From contig NZ_AKKC02000008.1 in assembly GCF_000282095.2 (NCBI RefSeq), positions 62,001 to 126,000 on the forward strand: a stretch of 64,000 nt of DNA, read 5' to 3'. This document shows positions 19,034-27,523 of this stretch, in pieces; position 1 is the stretch's first letter, and each line of letters begins with the position of its first letter. The notes under the pieces were generated by a model that did not search any database, had not been told where the DNA came from, and saw only the letters and a list, made by a program, of their open reading frames with translations. Source of the DNA: Rhizobium sp. CF080. Lineage in GTDB: Bacteria > Pseudomonadota > Alphaproteobacteria > Rhizobiales > Rhizobiaceae. The translations under genes were made by a program, and so were the position numbers.

Positions 19034-19831
19034 ATGTACGCTACCAGCTACCATCGTGCATCCTCGGTGGAAGATGCCGTCAAGCTCAAGTCCGCCAATG
19101 AGGAGGGCAAATACCTGTCCGGCGGCATGACGCTGATTTCGACCATGAAACAGCGGCTCGCCGCGCCGAGCGACCTGATCGACCTTCGCCACATTCCGGC
19201 CATCCGGGGAATCCGGATCGAAGGCCGCAAGGTGACGATCGGCGCCGCCACGCCGCATGCGGATGTTGCCGCCTCGCGGGAGCTTGCCGCCATCTGTCCG
19301 GCGATCTGCAAGCTCGCCGGCCATATCGGCGATCCGCATGTGCGCCACATGGGCACGATCGGCGGTTCGATCGCCAACAACGATCCGGCGGCGGATTATC
19401 CCGCCGGCCTGCTCGGGCTTGGCGCGACCATCGTCACAGACCGTCGGTCGCTGTCGGCCGACGATTTCTTCACCGGTCTTTTCGAGACCGCGCTGGAAGA
19501 GGGCGAAATGGTAACGTCAGTCACCTTCGACGCGCCGGAAAAGGCGGGCTATGCCAAGTTCAACAACCCGGCCTCGCGGTTTGCGATGACCGGTGTGTTC
19601 GTGGCCAAAACCGCCGGCGGCGTGCGCGTTGCGGTGACGGGCGCCGGTTCGTCCGGCGTCTTCCGTCATCCGGGCTTCGAACAGGCGCTGGCTTCCAACT
19701 GGTCGCCGGATGCGCTGAGCAATGTCGTGGTCGATGCCTCCAACCTGATGTCGGACCTGCACGCGAACGCGGAATACCGCGCCAACCTCGTAAAGGTCAT
19801 GGCAAAAAGGGCGGTGGCGTCTGCCGGTTGA
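19034..19831 (+). CDS. coxM: CoxM-type FAD-binding subunit of a molybdenum hydroxylase
   Basis: The 265-residue product has the FAD-contact motifs of this family: LSGGMTLISTMK and the second loop HMGTIGGSIANNDPAADYP. It takes electrons from CoxS. It starts 11 bp after coxL with a GAGGAG site and completes the S-L-M order that is common for form II systems. A terminator follows. Confidence 0.92.
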   Translation: MYATSYHRASSVEDAVKLKSANEEGKYLSGGMTLISTMKQRLAAPSDLIDLRHIPAIRGIRIEGRKVTIGAATPHADVAASRELAAICPAICKLAGHIGDPHVRHMGTIGGSIANNDPAADYPAGLLGLGATIVTDRRSLSADDFFTGLFETALEEGEMVTSVTFDAPEKAGYAKFNNPASRFAMTGVFVAKTAGGVRVAVTGAGSSGVFRHPGFEQALASNWSPDALSNVVVDASNLMSDLHANAEYRANLVKVMAKRAVASAG

Positions 19832-19861
19832 GGCGAATCGAGAGCAGCGGTAAAAAGCTTG

Positions 19862-19889
19862 GAAGAGCGGGGAAACCGCTCTTCTTTTT
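19862..19889 (+). terminator. Rho-independent terminator of the cox-like operon
   Basis: A 9-bp stem (GAAGAGCGG 19862-19870, CCGCTCTTC 19876-19884) with a GGAAA loop is followed by TTTTT. Confidence 0.88.
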
Positions 19890-19894
19890 GCTGC

Positions 19895-19908
19895 TTGACG
19901 TGGATCAA
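19895..19908 (+). promoter_or_regulatory. FNR/FixK-type box upstream of hemA
   Basis: TTGAC-GTGG-ATCAA differs by one base from the TTGAT-N4-ATCAA consensus of FNR/FnrN/FixK activators. It lies about 150 bp before the hemA start and just after the cox operon terminator. Oxygen control of hemA by this regulator family is known in rhizobia. Confidence 0.6.
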
Positions 19909-20056
19909 TTCTCGTACTTACGGAATCGCTTACTTTTTTATTGGAATAATTCAAAAAAAGCGGGCCTTTTGCCGCAGGTTGGTTCTATTCGCGAGGTCCG
20001 GGGTTGACGAAAAGCGCGGCTGAAACCAAAACCGAGGCAGGTTCTGGAGTGTGAGC

Positions 20057-21271
20057 ATGGACTTCGAGGCATTTTTCAAGAGCGAGCTGGACGGACTTCA
20101 TGGTGAAGGCCGTTACCGGGTGTTCGCCGATCTGGAGAGGCACCGCGGCAATTTTCCCCGCGCCACGCGCCATACTCCCGATGGTCCGAAGGAAGTGACG
20201 GTCTGGTGTTCGAACGATTATCTCGGCATGGGCCAGCACCCCGCCGTGATCGAGGCGATGAAGGAAGCCATTGATCACTGTGGCGCGGGTGCGGGAGGCA
20301 CCCGGAATATTTCTGGCACCACGCACTACCACGTCATGCTTGAGCGTGAACTGGCCGATCTGCATGGCAAGGAAGCCGGCCTGATCTTCAATTCCGGTTA
20401 TATGTCGAACTGGGCGACGCTCGGCACGCTCGGCCAGAAGATTCCCGGCCTGATCATCTTCTCGGATGCGCTGAACCACGCGTCGATGATCGAGGGCATC
20501 CGTTATGCCAAGTGCGAACGGGTGATCTGGAAGCACAACGATCTCAACGATCTCGAAGCGAAGCTTGCGGCAGCCGATCCGAATGCGCCGAAGCTGATCG
20601 CCTTCGAAAGCATCTATTCGATGGACGGCGATATCTCGCCGATCAAGGAAATCTGCGATCTTGCCGACAAATACGGCGCGATGACCTATCTCGACGAAGT
20701 GCATGCGGTCGGCATGTACGGCCCGCGTGGTGGCGGCATTGCCGAACGTGAAGGCCTGATGGACCGCCTGACGGTCATCGAAGGCACGCTCGGCAAGGCT
20801 TTTGGCGTGATGGGCGGTTATATCGCCGCCTCCGCTGCGCTCTGCGACTTCATCCGTTCTTTCGCCTCCGGTTTCATCTTCACAACGGCGCTGCCGCCGA
20901 CTCTGGCAGCCGGGGCGATCGCCTCGATCCGGCATCTGAAGGCCAGCCCGTTCGAACGGGTCCGCCATCAGGACCGCGTCAAGAAGCTGCGCACGATGCT
21001 CGACAGCCAAGGCATCCCGCACATGCACAACCCCAGCCATATCGTGCCGGTCATTGTCGGCGATGCGGCCAAGTGCAAGTGGATCTCGGATATCCTGCTC
21101 GACACCTGCAACGTCTATGTGCAGCCGATCAACTATCCGACCGTGCCGCGCAAGACCGAACGCCTGCGCATCACCCCGACGCCGCTGCATAGCGATGCGG
21201 ACATCGAGCACCTGGTCGGCTCGCTGCACCAGCTCTGGGCTCGCTGCGCCCTGGCGCGGCACGTGGCTTGA
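20057..21271 (+). CDS. hemA: 5-aminolevulinate synthase
   Basis: This is a PLP enzyme that condenses glycine with succinyl-CoA to 5-aminolevulinate, the first step of haem and corrin synthesis in alphaproteobacteria. The 404-residue product has the family marks: [28 protein letters not shown], the substrate/PLP region [13 protein letters not shown] and the PLP lysine in [14 protein letters not shown]. The start MDFEAFF at 20057 matches homologues; a GTG at 20051 is an alternative. An FNR-like box lies upstream. Confidence 0.96.
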   Translation: MDFEAFFKSELDGLHGEGRYRVFADLERHRGNFPRATRHTPDGPKEVTVWCSNDYLGMGQHPAVIEAMKEAIDHCGAGAGGTRNISGTTHYHVMLERELADLHGKEAGLIFNSGYMSNWATLGTLGQKIPGLIIFSDALNHASMIEGIRYAKCERVIWKHNDLNDLEAKLAAADPNAPKLIAFESIYSMDGDISPIKEICDLADKYGAMTYLDEVHAVGMYGPRGGGIAEREGLMDRLTVIEGTLGKAFGVMGGYIAASAALCDFIRSFASGFIFTTALPPTLAAGAIASIRHLKASPFERVRHQDRVKKLRTMLDSQGIPHMHNPSHIVPVIVGDAAKCKWISDILLDTCNVYVQPINYPTVPRKTERLRITPTPLHSDADIEHLVGSLHQLWARCALARHVA

Positions 21272-21303
21272 TATTTCTCGATCGGTCCCGCTAACCTCAC
21301 CGC

Positions 21304-21334
21304 CCTCATCCCTGTGCCCGTCACAGGAATGAGG
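21304..21334. repeat. Hairpin between convergent hemA and dxr
   Basis: CCTCAT...ATGAGG and CCTGTG...CACAGG pair as a 12-bp stem with one mismatch and a CCCGT loop. There is no clear T-run on either strand, so a terminator role is possible but weak. Confidence 0.4.
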
Positions 21335-21388
21335 AAAGTTGGGAGTTGCCGCCTCGGCAGCTAACCGGCGCTTTTGATCGGCTACGCT

Positions 21389-22576
21389 CTAAGCAGCCAA
21401 TTCCCTCTGCGCGATGATCTCTCCAGCGCGGCGACGGGCTTCGGCATCTGCCGCAAACACTTCGTCCATCGTCTTCGCGGCGCCATAGCCCATCATGTCG
21501 TCCATCACCTGCTCGGCGACATCCGCCATGTTGAGAAAACCAATGCGCCCGGCGCAGAAGGCGTGGAAGGAAATCTCCTCTGCAGCGTTCATCACGGCGC
21601 CCTGCATGCCGCCGCGTTCGAGCGCGGTTCGTGCCAGCCTCAGTGCCGGGAAACGCATCTCGTCCGGCGCCTCGAAATCGAGCCTTGCGAGCTTGGCGAA
21701 ATCCAGCCGTTCGACATCGAGCTTCGTGCGGTTCGGGTAGGTCAGCGCATAACCGATCGCAGTGCGCATGTCCGGACAGCCGAGCTGGGCCAGCACCGAG
21801 CCGTCGGCATAACCGACCATGGAATGGATGACTGATTGCGGATGGACGATGACCTCGATCTGGTCCGGCCGCAGATCGAAGAGATGTTTCGCCTCGATCA
21901 TCTCCAGCGCCTTGTTGAACATCGAGGCGCTGCCGATCGAGATTTTCAGGCCCATCGACCAGTTGGGGTGGGCGCGGGCGATATCCGCGGTGACGCCCGC
22001 CATCTGCTCGCGGGTCCAGGTGCGGAAGGGTCCGCCGGAGGCGGTGAGGACGATGCGTTCGACCGCGTGGTGCTGGTCGTCTTCGAGTGACTGGAAGATG
22101 GCGCTGTGTTCGCTGTCGACCGGGATCAGCCGTCCGCCGCCTTCTGCGACCGCCTTGACGAACAGTTCGCCGGCCGAAACCAGGCATTCCTTGTTGGCGA
22201 GCGCGATATCGGCGCCGCGTTCTGCGGCGGCCAGCGTCGGCGCAAGGCCGGCGGTGCCGACGATCGCCGCCATCACCCAGTCGGAGGGGCGAGCGCCCGC
22301 CTCGATCAGCGCCTCGCGGCCGGCGGCGACCTCTATGCCGCTTCCAGCGAGCGCATCCTTCAGCGTTGCATACTGACGGTCGTCGGCCGTCACGGCCAGT
22401 CTGGCACCGCATGCCTTAGCCTGGTTTGCAAGGAGGGCGATATTGCTGTTGCCGGTGATTGCCACGACCTCGAAGGTCTCGCGGCCACCTAGCTGGTTCA
22501 CCACATCCAACGTATTGACGCCGATCGAGCCGGTGGAACCGAGGATGCTGATACGGCGCTTGCCGGTGTCGGCCAT
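21389..22576 (-). CDS. dxr: 1-deoxy-D-xylulose 5-phosphate reductoisomerase
   Basis: Dxr makes 2-C-methyl-D-erythritol 4-phosphate, the committed step of the non-mevalonate isoprenoid pathway, using NADPH and a divalent metal. The 395-residue product shows the N-terminal NADPH site (ISILGSTGSIGVNTLDVV), the metal-binding PVDSEHSAIFQ, and SGGPFRTW with catalytic-loop residues. The ATG at 22576 has GGAAG upstream; an in-frame ATG at 22588 is possible but has its purine tract too close. Confidence 0.95.
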   Translation of the reverse strand: MADTGKRRISILGSTGSIGVNTLDVVNQLGGRETFEVVAITGNSNIALLANQAKACGARLAVTADDRQYATLKDALAGSGIEVAAGREALIEAGARPSDWVMAAIVGTAGLAPTLAAAERGADIALANKECLVSAGELFVKAVAEGGGRLIPVDSEHSAIFQSLEDDQHHAVERIVLTASGGPFRTWTREQMAGVTADIARAHPNWSMGLKISIGSASMFNKALEMIEAKHLFDLRPDQIEVIVHPQSVIHSMVGYADGSVLAQLGCPDMRTAIGYALTYPNRTKLDVERLDFAKLARLDFEAPDEMRFPALRLARTALERGGMQGAVMNAAEEISFHAFCAGRIGFLNMADVAEQVMDDMMGYGAAKTMDEVFAADAEARRRAGEIIAQRELAA

Positions 22577-22706
22577 GCTGTCTTCCATTTCCTAAAGCTG
22601 TCTTCGGTCTACAAGCGAAAGCCACGGCTCACAAGAGCGGGCTTGAATTCGGCCCGCCTGCGACCAAGTGCAGCTTGCACAACGGATGCTCTTGGCGCGA
22701 AGTGGG

Positions 22707-23939
22707 ATGATGAGCGAACACCGTGAAATCCAGACGACTTGCGTGATCGCCGGCGCCGGTCCGGCAGGCCTGATGCTCGGCCTCCTGCTGGCGCGCGCCG
22801 GCGTCGATGTCGTGGTCGTCGAGAAGCACGCGGATTTCCTGCGCGATTTTCGCGGCGATACGATCCATCCCTCGACGCTGGAGGTGATGCACGAGCTCGG
22901 CCTGATCGACGAATTTTTAAACCTGCCGCACACGCGGGCGCCAAAATTGTCCGCTGAGATGGGCGGGAAGACGGTGACGATCGCGGATTTTTCGAGGCTG
23001 CCGGTCAGGAACCGCTTCATCGCCTTCATGCCGCAATGGGATTTTCTGAGTTTTCTTGCCGAAAAAGCGCGGAGCTATTCGAATTTCCGGCTGATCATGC
23101 AGGCTAGGGTGACGGACGTCTTGGAGGACCGGGGGGCGATCTCCGGCCTCGTCCTCAAGACGCCCGAAGGAGAGCTCACCATCCGCTCGACGCTTGTCGT
23201 CGGTGCCGATGGCCGCAACTCGGTCGTGCGGGAAAAGGCCGGCCTCGATGTGGAGAGTTTCGGTATCCCGAGCGAAGTCGTCTGGATGAAGCTGTCGAAG
23301 CAGAAGGGTGATCCGAGCGAGGTGATGGGCCATGCCGGCCCTCGCCAGGGTTTCGTGCTGATCGACCGCGGCGACTATTGGCAATGCGGTTATGTGATCC
23401 GCCGCACCACGTTTGCGGACATCCGCGAGAAGGGCATCGAGGCCTTCCGGCGGATGGTCGTCGATGTCTCGCCGCTGCCGGCCAAGCGGATGCAGGAAAT
23501 CCGCAGCTTTGAGGATACCAGCCTGCTGACGGTGCGCATCGACCGGCTGAAGCAATGGTGGCGGACCGGACTGATCTGCATCGGTGACGCGGCGCATGCC
23601 ATGTCGCCGATCGGCGGCGTCGGCGTCAACCTGGCGATCCAGGATGCGGTAGCGGCCGCCAATATCCTGGCCGCGCCGCTCCGCGAAAAGCGCCTCGCCG
23701 ATGCCGACCTCGCCGCCGTCGAGAAGCGGCGCAGGTTCCCGACCAGGGCGACGCAGAAGCTGCAGTTGATGATGAGGAGCAGCCGGCGAACGGATCAGGC
23801 GGACGATCGCAAAAGCAAGGGTCCGCCTGCCTTCATCCGGGGCATCGCCCGCTTTCCGCTGCTCGCCCATCTCGCCGGTCGGCTGATCGGACTCGGCTTC
23901 CGCATGGAGCATGTGCGTGTGAAACAAGGCAACCTTTGA
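22707..23939 (+). CDS. FAD-dependent monooxygenase (PheA/TfdB or UbiH-like)
   Basis: This is a 410-residue flavoprotein hydroxylase. It has the N-terminal dinucleotide motif (IAGAGPAGLMLGLLLARAG), the DG motif (VVGADGRNSVVR) and the GD motif (CIGDAAHAMSPIGGVG). The substrate is unknown; the family hydroxylates aromatic or lipid-derived rings. An adjacent ATG at 22710 is also possible. It is transcribed towards the DUF2937 gene. Confidence 0.87.
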   Translation: MMSEHREIQTTCVIAGAGPAGLMLGLLLARAGVDVVVVEKHADFLRDFRGDTIHPSTLEVMHELGLIDEFLNLPHTRAPKLSAEMGGKTVTIADFSRLPVRNRFIAFMPQWDFLSFLAEKARSYSNFRLIMQARVTDVLEDRGAISGLVLKTPEGELTIRSTLVVGADGRNSVVREKAGLDVESFGIPSEVVWMKLSKQKGDPSEVMGHAGPRQGFVLIDRGDYWQCGYVIRRTTFADIREKGIEAFRRMVVDVSPLPAKRMQEIRSFEDTSLLTVRIDRLKQWWRTGLICIGDAAHAMSPIGGVGVNLAIQDAVAAANILAAPLREKRLADADLAAVEKRRRFPTRATQKLQLMMRSSRRTDQADDRKSKGPPAFIRGIARFPLLAHLAGRLIGLGFRMEHVRVKQGNL

Positions 23940-23981
23940 GGCTCCCACGTCGTTGATCGGCAAAACAACCGAGGTTTTGCC

Positions 23982-24506
23982 ATGCTCATGCTCGGAAGAA
24001 TGCTGACGATGGCGATGGCGCTGCTTGGCGGGATCTTCTTCTCGCAGGCGCCGGAATTCGCGCAGCAATACCGCCAGCGGATCGGCGGCGCGCTCGATGA
24101 GCTGAAGATCCTGATCTCGGAATTCGACGCCCAGGCCAATCACAACGGCCTCGACCGCCAGGAGGCACTCAACATCTATTCCGCCTCGCCGCAGACCTTC
24201 CTGCGCAATCAGGGCGAAGCGATGCGGCGCACTTTTTCGCGTTATGAGATGCTCGCCGAGCAGCAGAAGGAGCTGACGCTGGCGCCGCCGTTCACCAAGC
24301 CTTTCGTGGTGATGCGCAATCCTGATTCGACGACATTCGCGAATGCCTGGCGCGATTACGTGCCGGGCGTGCCGGTCGATTTTGCAGGCCTCACCTGGGC
24401 GGCAGGCGGGCTCTTCTGCGGCTGGCTGATCGCAGCGCTGCTGGGAGCCGCCCGTCGCGGCGTCGTTCGCACCGTAAGGAGGCCGAAACGTGGAGCGGTT
24501 AGGTAG
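23982..24506 (+). CDS. DUF2937 family membrane protein
   Basis: The 174-residue product has a hydrophobic N-terminus (MLGRMLTMAMALLGGIFF), the family-like stretch SQAPEFAQQYRQRIGGALDEL, a predicted coiled region and a C-terminal membrane helix (GLTWAAGGLFCGWLIAALL). The function is unknown. Its stop codon (24504-24506) directly abuts the left end of the Tn7-like element, so its last residues may have been altered by the insertion. Confidence 0.75.
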   Translation: MLMLGRMLTMAMALLGGIFFSQAPEFAQQYRQRIGGALDELKILISEFDAQANHNGLDRQEALNIYSASPQTFLRNQGEAMRRTFSRYEMLAEQQKELTLAPPFTKPFVVMRNPDSTTFANAWRDYVPGVPVDFAGLTWAAGGLFCGWLIAALLGAARRGVVRTVRRPKRGAVR

Positions 24507-24612
24507 GTTTGTCCCAGAGGAACCAGATGGCCATTGATTATATTGCATTATTTTTGGAAGTTCAGTTTGGCTTGTCCCTGAAGCTTTAGTAGCTCTGTCC
24601 CAGATGTGTCCC
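24505..24612 (+). repeat. Left-end transposase-binding boxes (4 copies)
   Basis: TGTCCC occurs at 24510-24515, 24573-24578, 24596-24601 and 24607-24612, all in the same orientation and mostly preceded by a pyrimidine. This multi-box layout is typical of TnsB-bound ends of Tn7-like elements. Confidence 0.75.
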
Positions 24613-24626
24613 TAGAATCAAGGCAA

Positions 24627-24655
24627 CAAAAAAAGGCCCCGAAAACGGAGCCTTT
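24627..24655 (-). terminator. Rho-independent terminator after tniQ
   Basis: A 10-bp stem (24632-24641 with 24646-24655, one G-U pair) with an AAAA loop is followed on the minus strand by a T-run. It closes the tns operon just inside the left end. Confidence 0.83.
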
Positions 24656-24682
24656 GAAAACGTCGAATGAATGATGGCGGTG

Positions 24683-26527
24683 TTATGCCGATGCGCGTTC
24701 GAACGTGAACTTATCCAGATCGTTCCGCCAATAGTATCTTCCTGGTCGGGACCCAGGGTCGAAGCTCGGCTCAATGCCGAGCAACTCCATGCGTCGAACA
24801 ATTACGTCAGCGCGTGTGCCATACACCGAGGCGATTTCGGCAACTGAAATGTGACGGCGCTGAAAATCCTCGAGAGCCTTCGGCTCGATGAACGGTTGCA
24901 TGCGGCGTGAAGAACGATTGAGTCTCGTAACCGACGAAAGGACTCCACTGGCGACAAGAGGGTAGGTTTTGTATTTCGCGGTATTCAATAAGTCGGCAGC
25001 CTCCGCAATCGACAGCAGATTGGTTCCGATCTCCAGTCTAACTGCAAGACGCCTCTTCCCTTGGGCTTCTTTCAAATTGACGAAGAGATTAGCGAACGTG
25101 ACACCGTTGCCGGATCGGGCAATACCATGAAGTTGGCCGTCCAAAATCATCCCGACCACTTCATTTACCTGGCAGTTGCACCTGTGGGCCACCTTTACAA
25201 TCGGCAGGTAGCCATCGAGATCGATCTCGGTCTTCGCTCGCTCAAACAAGCGGCGCTGAAAACCAATCAGGTCCTGCCTCCAGATGCGGGTGTAGATGCG
25301 CAGGTCGCCGCGATCTGCCTCGACGCGGGGTAGAAAGCCGGCATCGATAATCTCGTGCAACCGTGCTCCCTTCAAACCCAGAATAGCCGCCGCCTCGGTC
25401 AGGGATAGAGCATCCTGCGCCGCTTCCAGAATGGGCTTCGCCAGTTCCGCGTCGAAGGAGACCTTTGTAGTTGTTGCCTCCTCTGATTTCAGAAGGCCGG
25501 CTTTCGTCAAAAGCCCGACGATGCGTTGCTCCCTCAAGCCGTACTCGACACTCGCCGAGCGTACGGTGTGACGGTAACGCCTGCGCGTAGGCAGAATGCA
25601 AATCTGGCCTTCACCCAGCGGCATGTTTCTTTCCGCGAGGTCTTGAAAGAGCTCGACGAGAGATGCGTAGGCCGGAACATCGTTATTGCGCCGAAGCCAG
25701 CGCGTGATGGGGTCCATCGGGGAAGCACCGTCTTCCACGGAGAAGCTTTTACCGAGTACAAGCTCAGAAACCAGTTCCGAGATGTGGGCTTCGCCCAGCT
25801 TCACGGCGTTGAAACCGTACTCCGCATCGTCAAGGGTCTCGAACGATCCGTCGTCGCTGACCGCGGCACCGCGATATCGACGCAGAAAACGGCCGAAATA
25901 CTTGCAAAGCCCTGCAACGACGTATGCCTCAAGGTTGTCGAGGAAAGGGTTGGCGATTTCACCTCGAATGCGTCCGATCAGGTATCTGTCAAGCTCCTGC
26001 GACGGTCGGCTTTCCACCTCCCTATGATCGTTGGCAAACAGATGTTCGTTGGACCAAACAAAGAGAGCGAAGTCATCCTTGTTGTTGTCGCAAGCGACTT
26101 CGGTAATCCGCGAACCGTGGGGCGGGCATGTCCCGATAGCTTTCGTTTCCCACCATGCCCGCACGTACGGGCGTGAGACCTTGCGACCTTCTTCAATCCG
26201 AAGGTCCTGCTGAACGCATTGGACACAAAAGCGGTGTGCGTTACCGCGGCGATGGTCGCGGCCGAATACCGCGTCACCCAACCTGAAATGCAGCTTTTCG
26301 TCGGCGCGTTGCACGGCGAAGCGACCGAGCCTGTTGCGCTTCTCCCCAGTCCAGGCCTCCAGCAGTGCCATCGAACCTGAATCACCGCGCATGATCGAGA
26401 GTGCGTTTGTTTCGGTGCAACCGAGGAAGGCTTCTAGTGAAGGATACCCGTTCGCAGCGGCGAGGCGAGATACGAAACCAAGCGGCGTTTCATTGTCGTG
26501 GAGCGGGATCGAGACAGGCAGCTTCAT
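24683..26527 (-). CDS. tniQ: TniQ/TnsD-family target-selection protein
   Basis: TniQ-family proteins recognise the attachment site and recruit the TnsC ATPase. The 614-residue product has the N-terminal TniQ domain (IPLHDNETPLGFVSRLAAANG) with a zinc-binding set (FCVQC, then GTCPPHG). A long C-terminal half contains several helix-turn-helix-like stretches (SLTEAAAILGLKGARLHEII, HISVAEIASVYGTRADVIV) suited to sequence recognition. Its place beside tRNA-Arg suggests that tRNA as the target. It is the last gene of the tns operon and lies closest to the left end. Confidence 0.88.
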   Translation of the reverse strand: MKLPVSIPLHDNETPLGFVSRLAAANGYPSLEAFLGCTETNALSIMRGDSGSMALLEAWTGEKRNRLGRFAVQRADEKLHFRLGDAVFGRDHRRGNAHRFCVQCVQQDLRIEEGRKVSRPYVRAWWETKAIGTCPPHGSRITEVACDNNKDDFALFVWSNEHLFANDHREVESRPSQELDRYLIGRIRGEIANPFLDNLEAYVVAGLCKYFGRFLRRYRGAAVSDDGSFETLDDAEYGFNAVKLGEAHISELVSELVLGKSFSVEDGASPMDPITRWLRRNNDVPAYASLVELFQDLAERNMPLGEGQICILPTRRRYRHTVRSASVEYGLREQRIVGLLTKAGLLKSEEATTTKVSFDAELAKPILEAAQDALSLTEAAAILGLKGARLHEIIDAGFLPRVEADRGDLRIYTRIWRQDLIGFQRRLFERAKTEIDLDGYLPIVKVAHRCNCQVNEVVGMILDGQLHGIARSGNGVTFANLFVNLKEAQGKRRLAVRLEIGTNLLSIAEAADLLNTAKYKTYPLVASGVLSSVTRLNRSSRRMQPFIEPKALEDFQRRHISVAEIASVYGTRADVIVRRMELLGIEPSFDPGSRPGRYYWRNDLDKFTFERASA

Positions 26528-26556
26528 CGGGACTTCCTTTGCGACGGAGGTTCTGT

Positions 26557-27522
26557 TCAGGCGAGGTCTGCAAGCGCGTGACCCGGCACGAGGTCGCGCC
26601 AGCGGGAGGCGGTGAATACGTTGTCACGGGGCATGCATCCCGTATCGCGCTCGTAGTTGCGTGCGAACTCCTTGATCGTGACCGATTTCCGGCCCCGCTC
26701 GAGCGCGCGGAAGCATGCCTCCTGCACCATTGCGATCATCGATCCGAACGCTCCGTTGCCAGCGAGGCAAAGCTTCTCCGGAAAATCGTCGTCAAGAAGC
26801 TCGGCGGACAAGGACAGCCCGCATCCCTCGTTTCCTACCTTCTGAAGGATGCTCGCGATCCACTGCGCGTCTGCGGGACAGCTGAGTGCGTCGTACCGCA
26901 GGACGCGGGAACGGTTGGCAAGTTGGAGATCGCCCTTGAGCAGTTCCGCCAGCTCGGAGACCCCCGAATAGATCGTATGCAGCGGCCAGTCTGTAGTCTG
27001 GATCAGACTCTTGAGCGTGTCCTGCACGTGCCGGATCGCCGCCGGAGTGTTATGACGCATGACGTGTTGCATCTCGTCTACGTGGAGGTACTTCACGCCA
27101 CGCTCGCGAAGCTGCGACTTGAGGACCGCGAAGAGGGCGTGTTCCGTCATACGCTCCCTGGTGGGAAGGCCCATCGCAGTGATGATCGTGATCGCCAGGG
27201 CCTTCGTATTGCAAGGACGCGGCGCGTCAATGCTGAGCACTGGCGAGACGGTTTCGCTGTGCTCGTTCCTGTACGGACGGAATTCGGGCATCGTGGCGAA
27301 ATGGTGCTGTAGCGAGCGGGTCTTGCCGCTGCCCGAATCCCCGATGACGAAAAGTGCACGCCGTTTCGAACCGGCACCCTGTTCCCAGTCCGTCACGTTG
27401 ACGGCCATTTCCCGGAGATAGGACGCGAGCTTTCCATCGCGGCCCGTCGTGAAATAACCGGCACGGACACTGGCCTTGAGAGCTGCGAAATCCGAAGCTT
27501 CCATGTACTTGGTGTCGGTCAT
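26557..27522 (-). CDS. tnsC: TnsC/TniB-family AAA+ ATPase of transposition
   Basis: The 321-residue AAA+ regulator has Walker A FVIGDSGSGKT, Walker B KYLHVDEMQHV and an Arg-rich sensor region. In Tn7-like systems this ATPase connects the target protein (TniQ) to the transposase (TnsB). It follows tnsB with one base between stop and start, and precedes tniQ by 29 bp, so the genes form a tight operon. Confidence 0.92.
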   Translation of the reverse strand: MTDTKYMEASDFAALKASVRAGYFTTGRDGKLASYLREMAVNVTDWEQGAGSKRRALFVIGDSGSGKTRSLQHHFATMPEFRPYRNEHSETVSPVLSIDAPRPCNTKALAITIITAMGLPTRERMTEHALFAVLKSQLRERGVKYLHVDEMQHVMRHNTPAAIRHVQDTLKSLIQTTDWPLHTIYSGVSELAELLKGDLQLANRSRVLRYDALSCPADAQWIASILQKVGNEGCGLSLSAELLDDDFPEKLCLAGNGAFGSMIAMVQEACFRALERGRKSVTIKEFARNYERDTGCMPRDNVFTASRWRDLVPGHALADLA

Positions 27523-27523
27523 G

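Noticed and set aside
16068..19831. Proven aerobic CO dehydrogenase (form I)
   Set aside because: The Mo-site loop is AYRGAGR, not AYXCSFR, so CO as substrate cannot be claimed.
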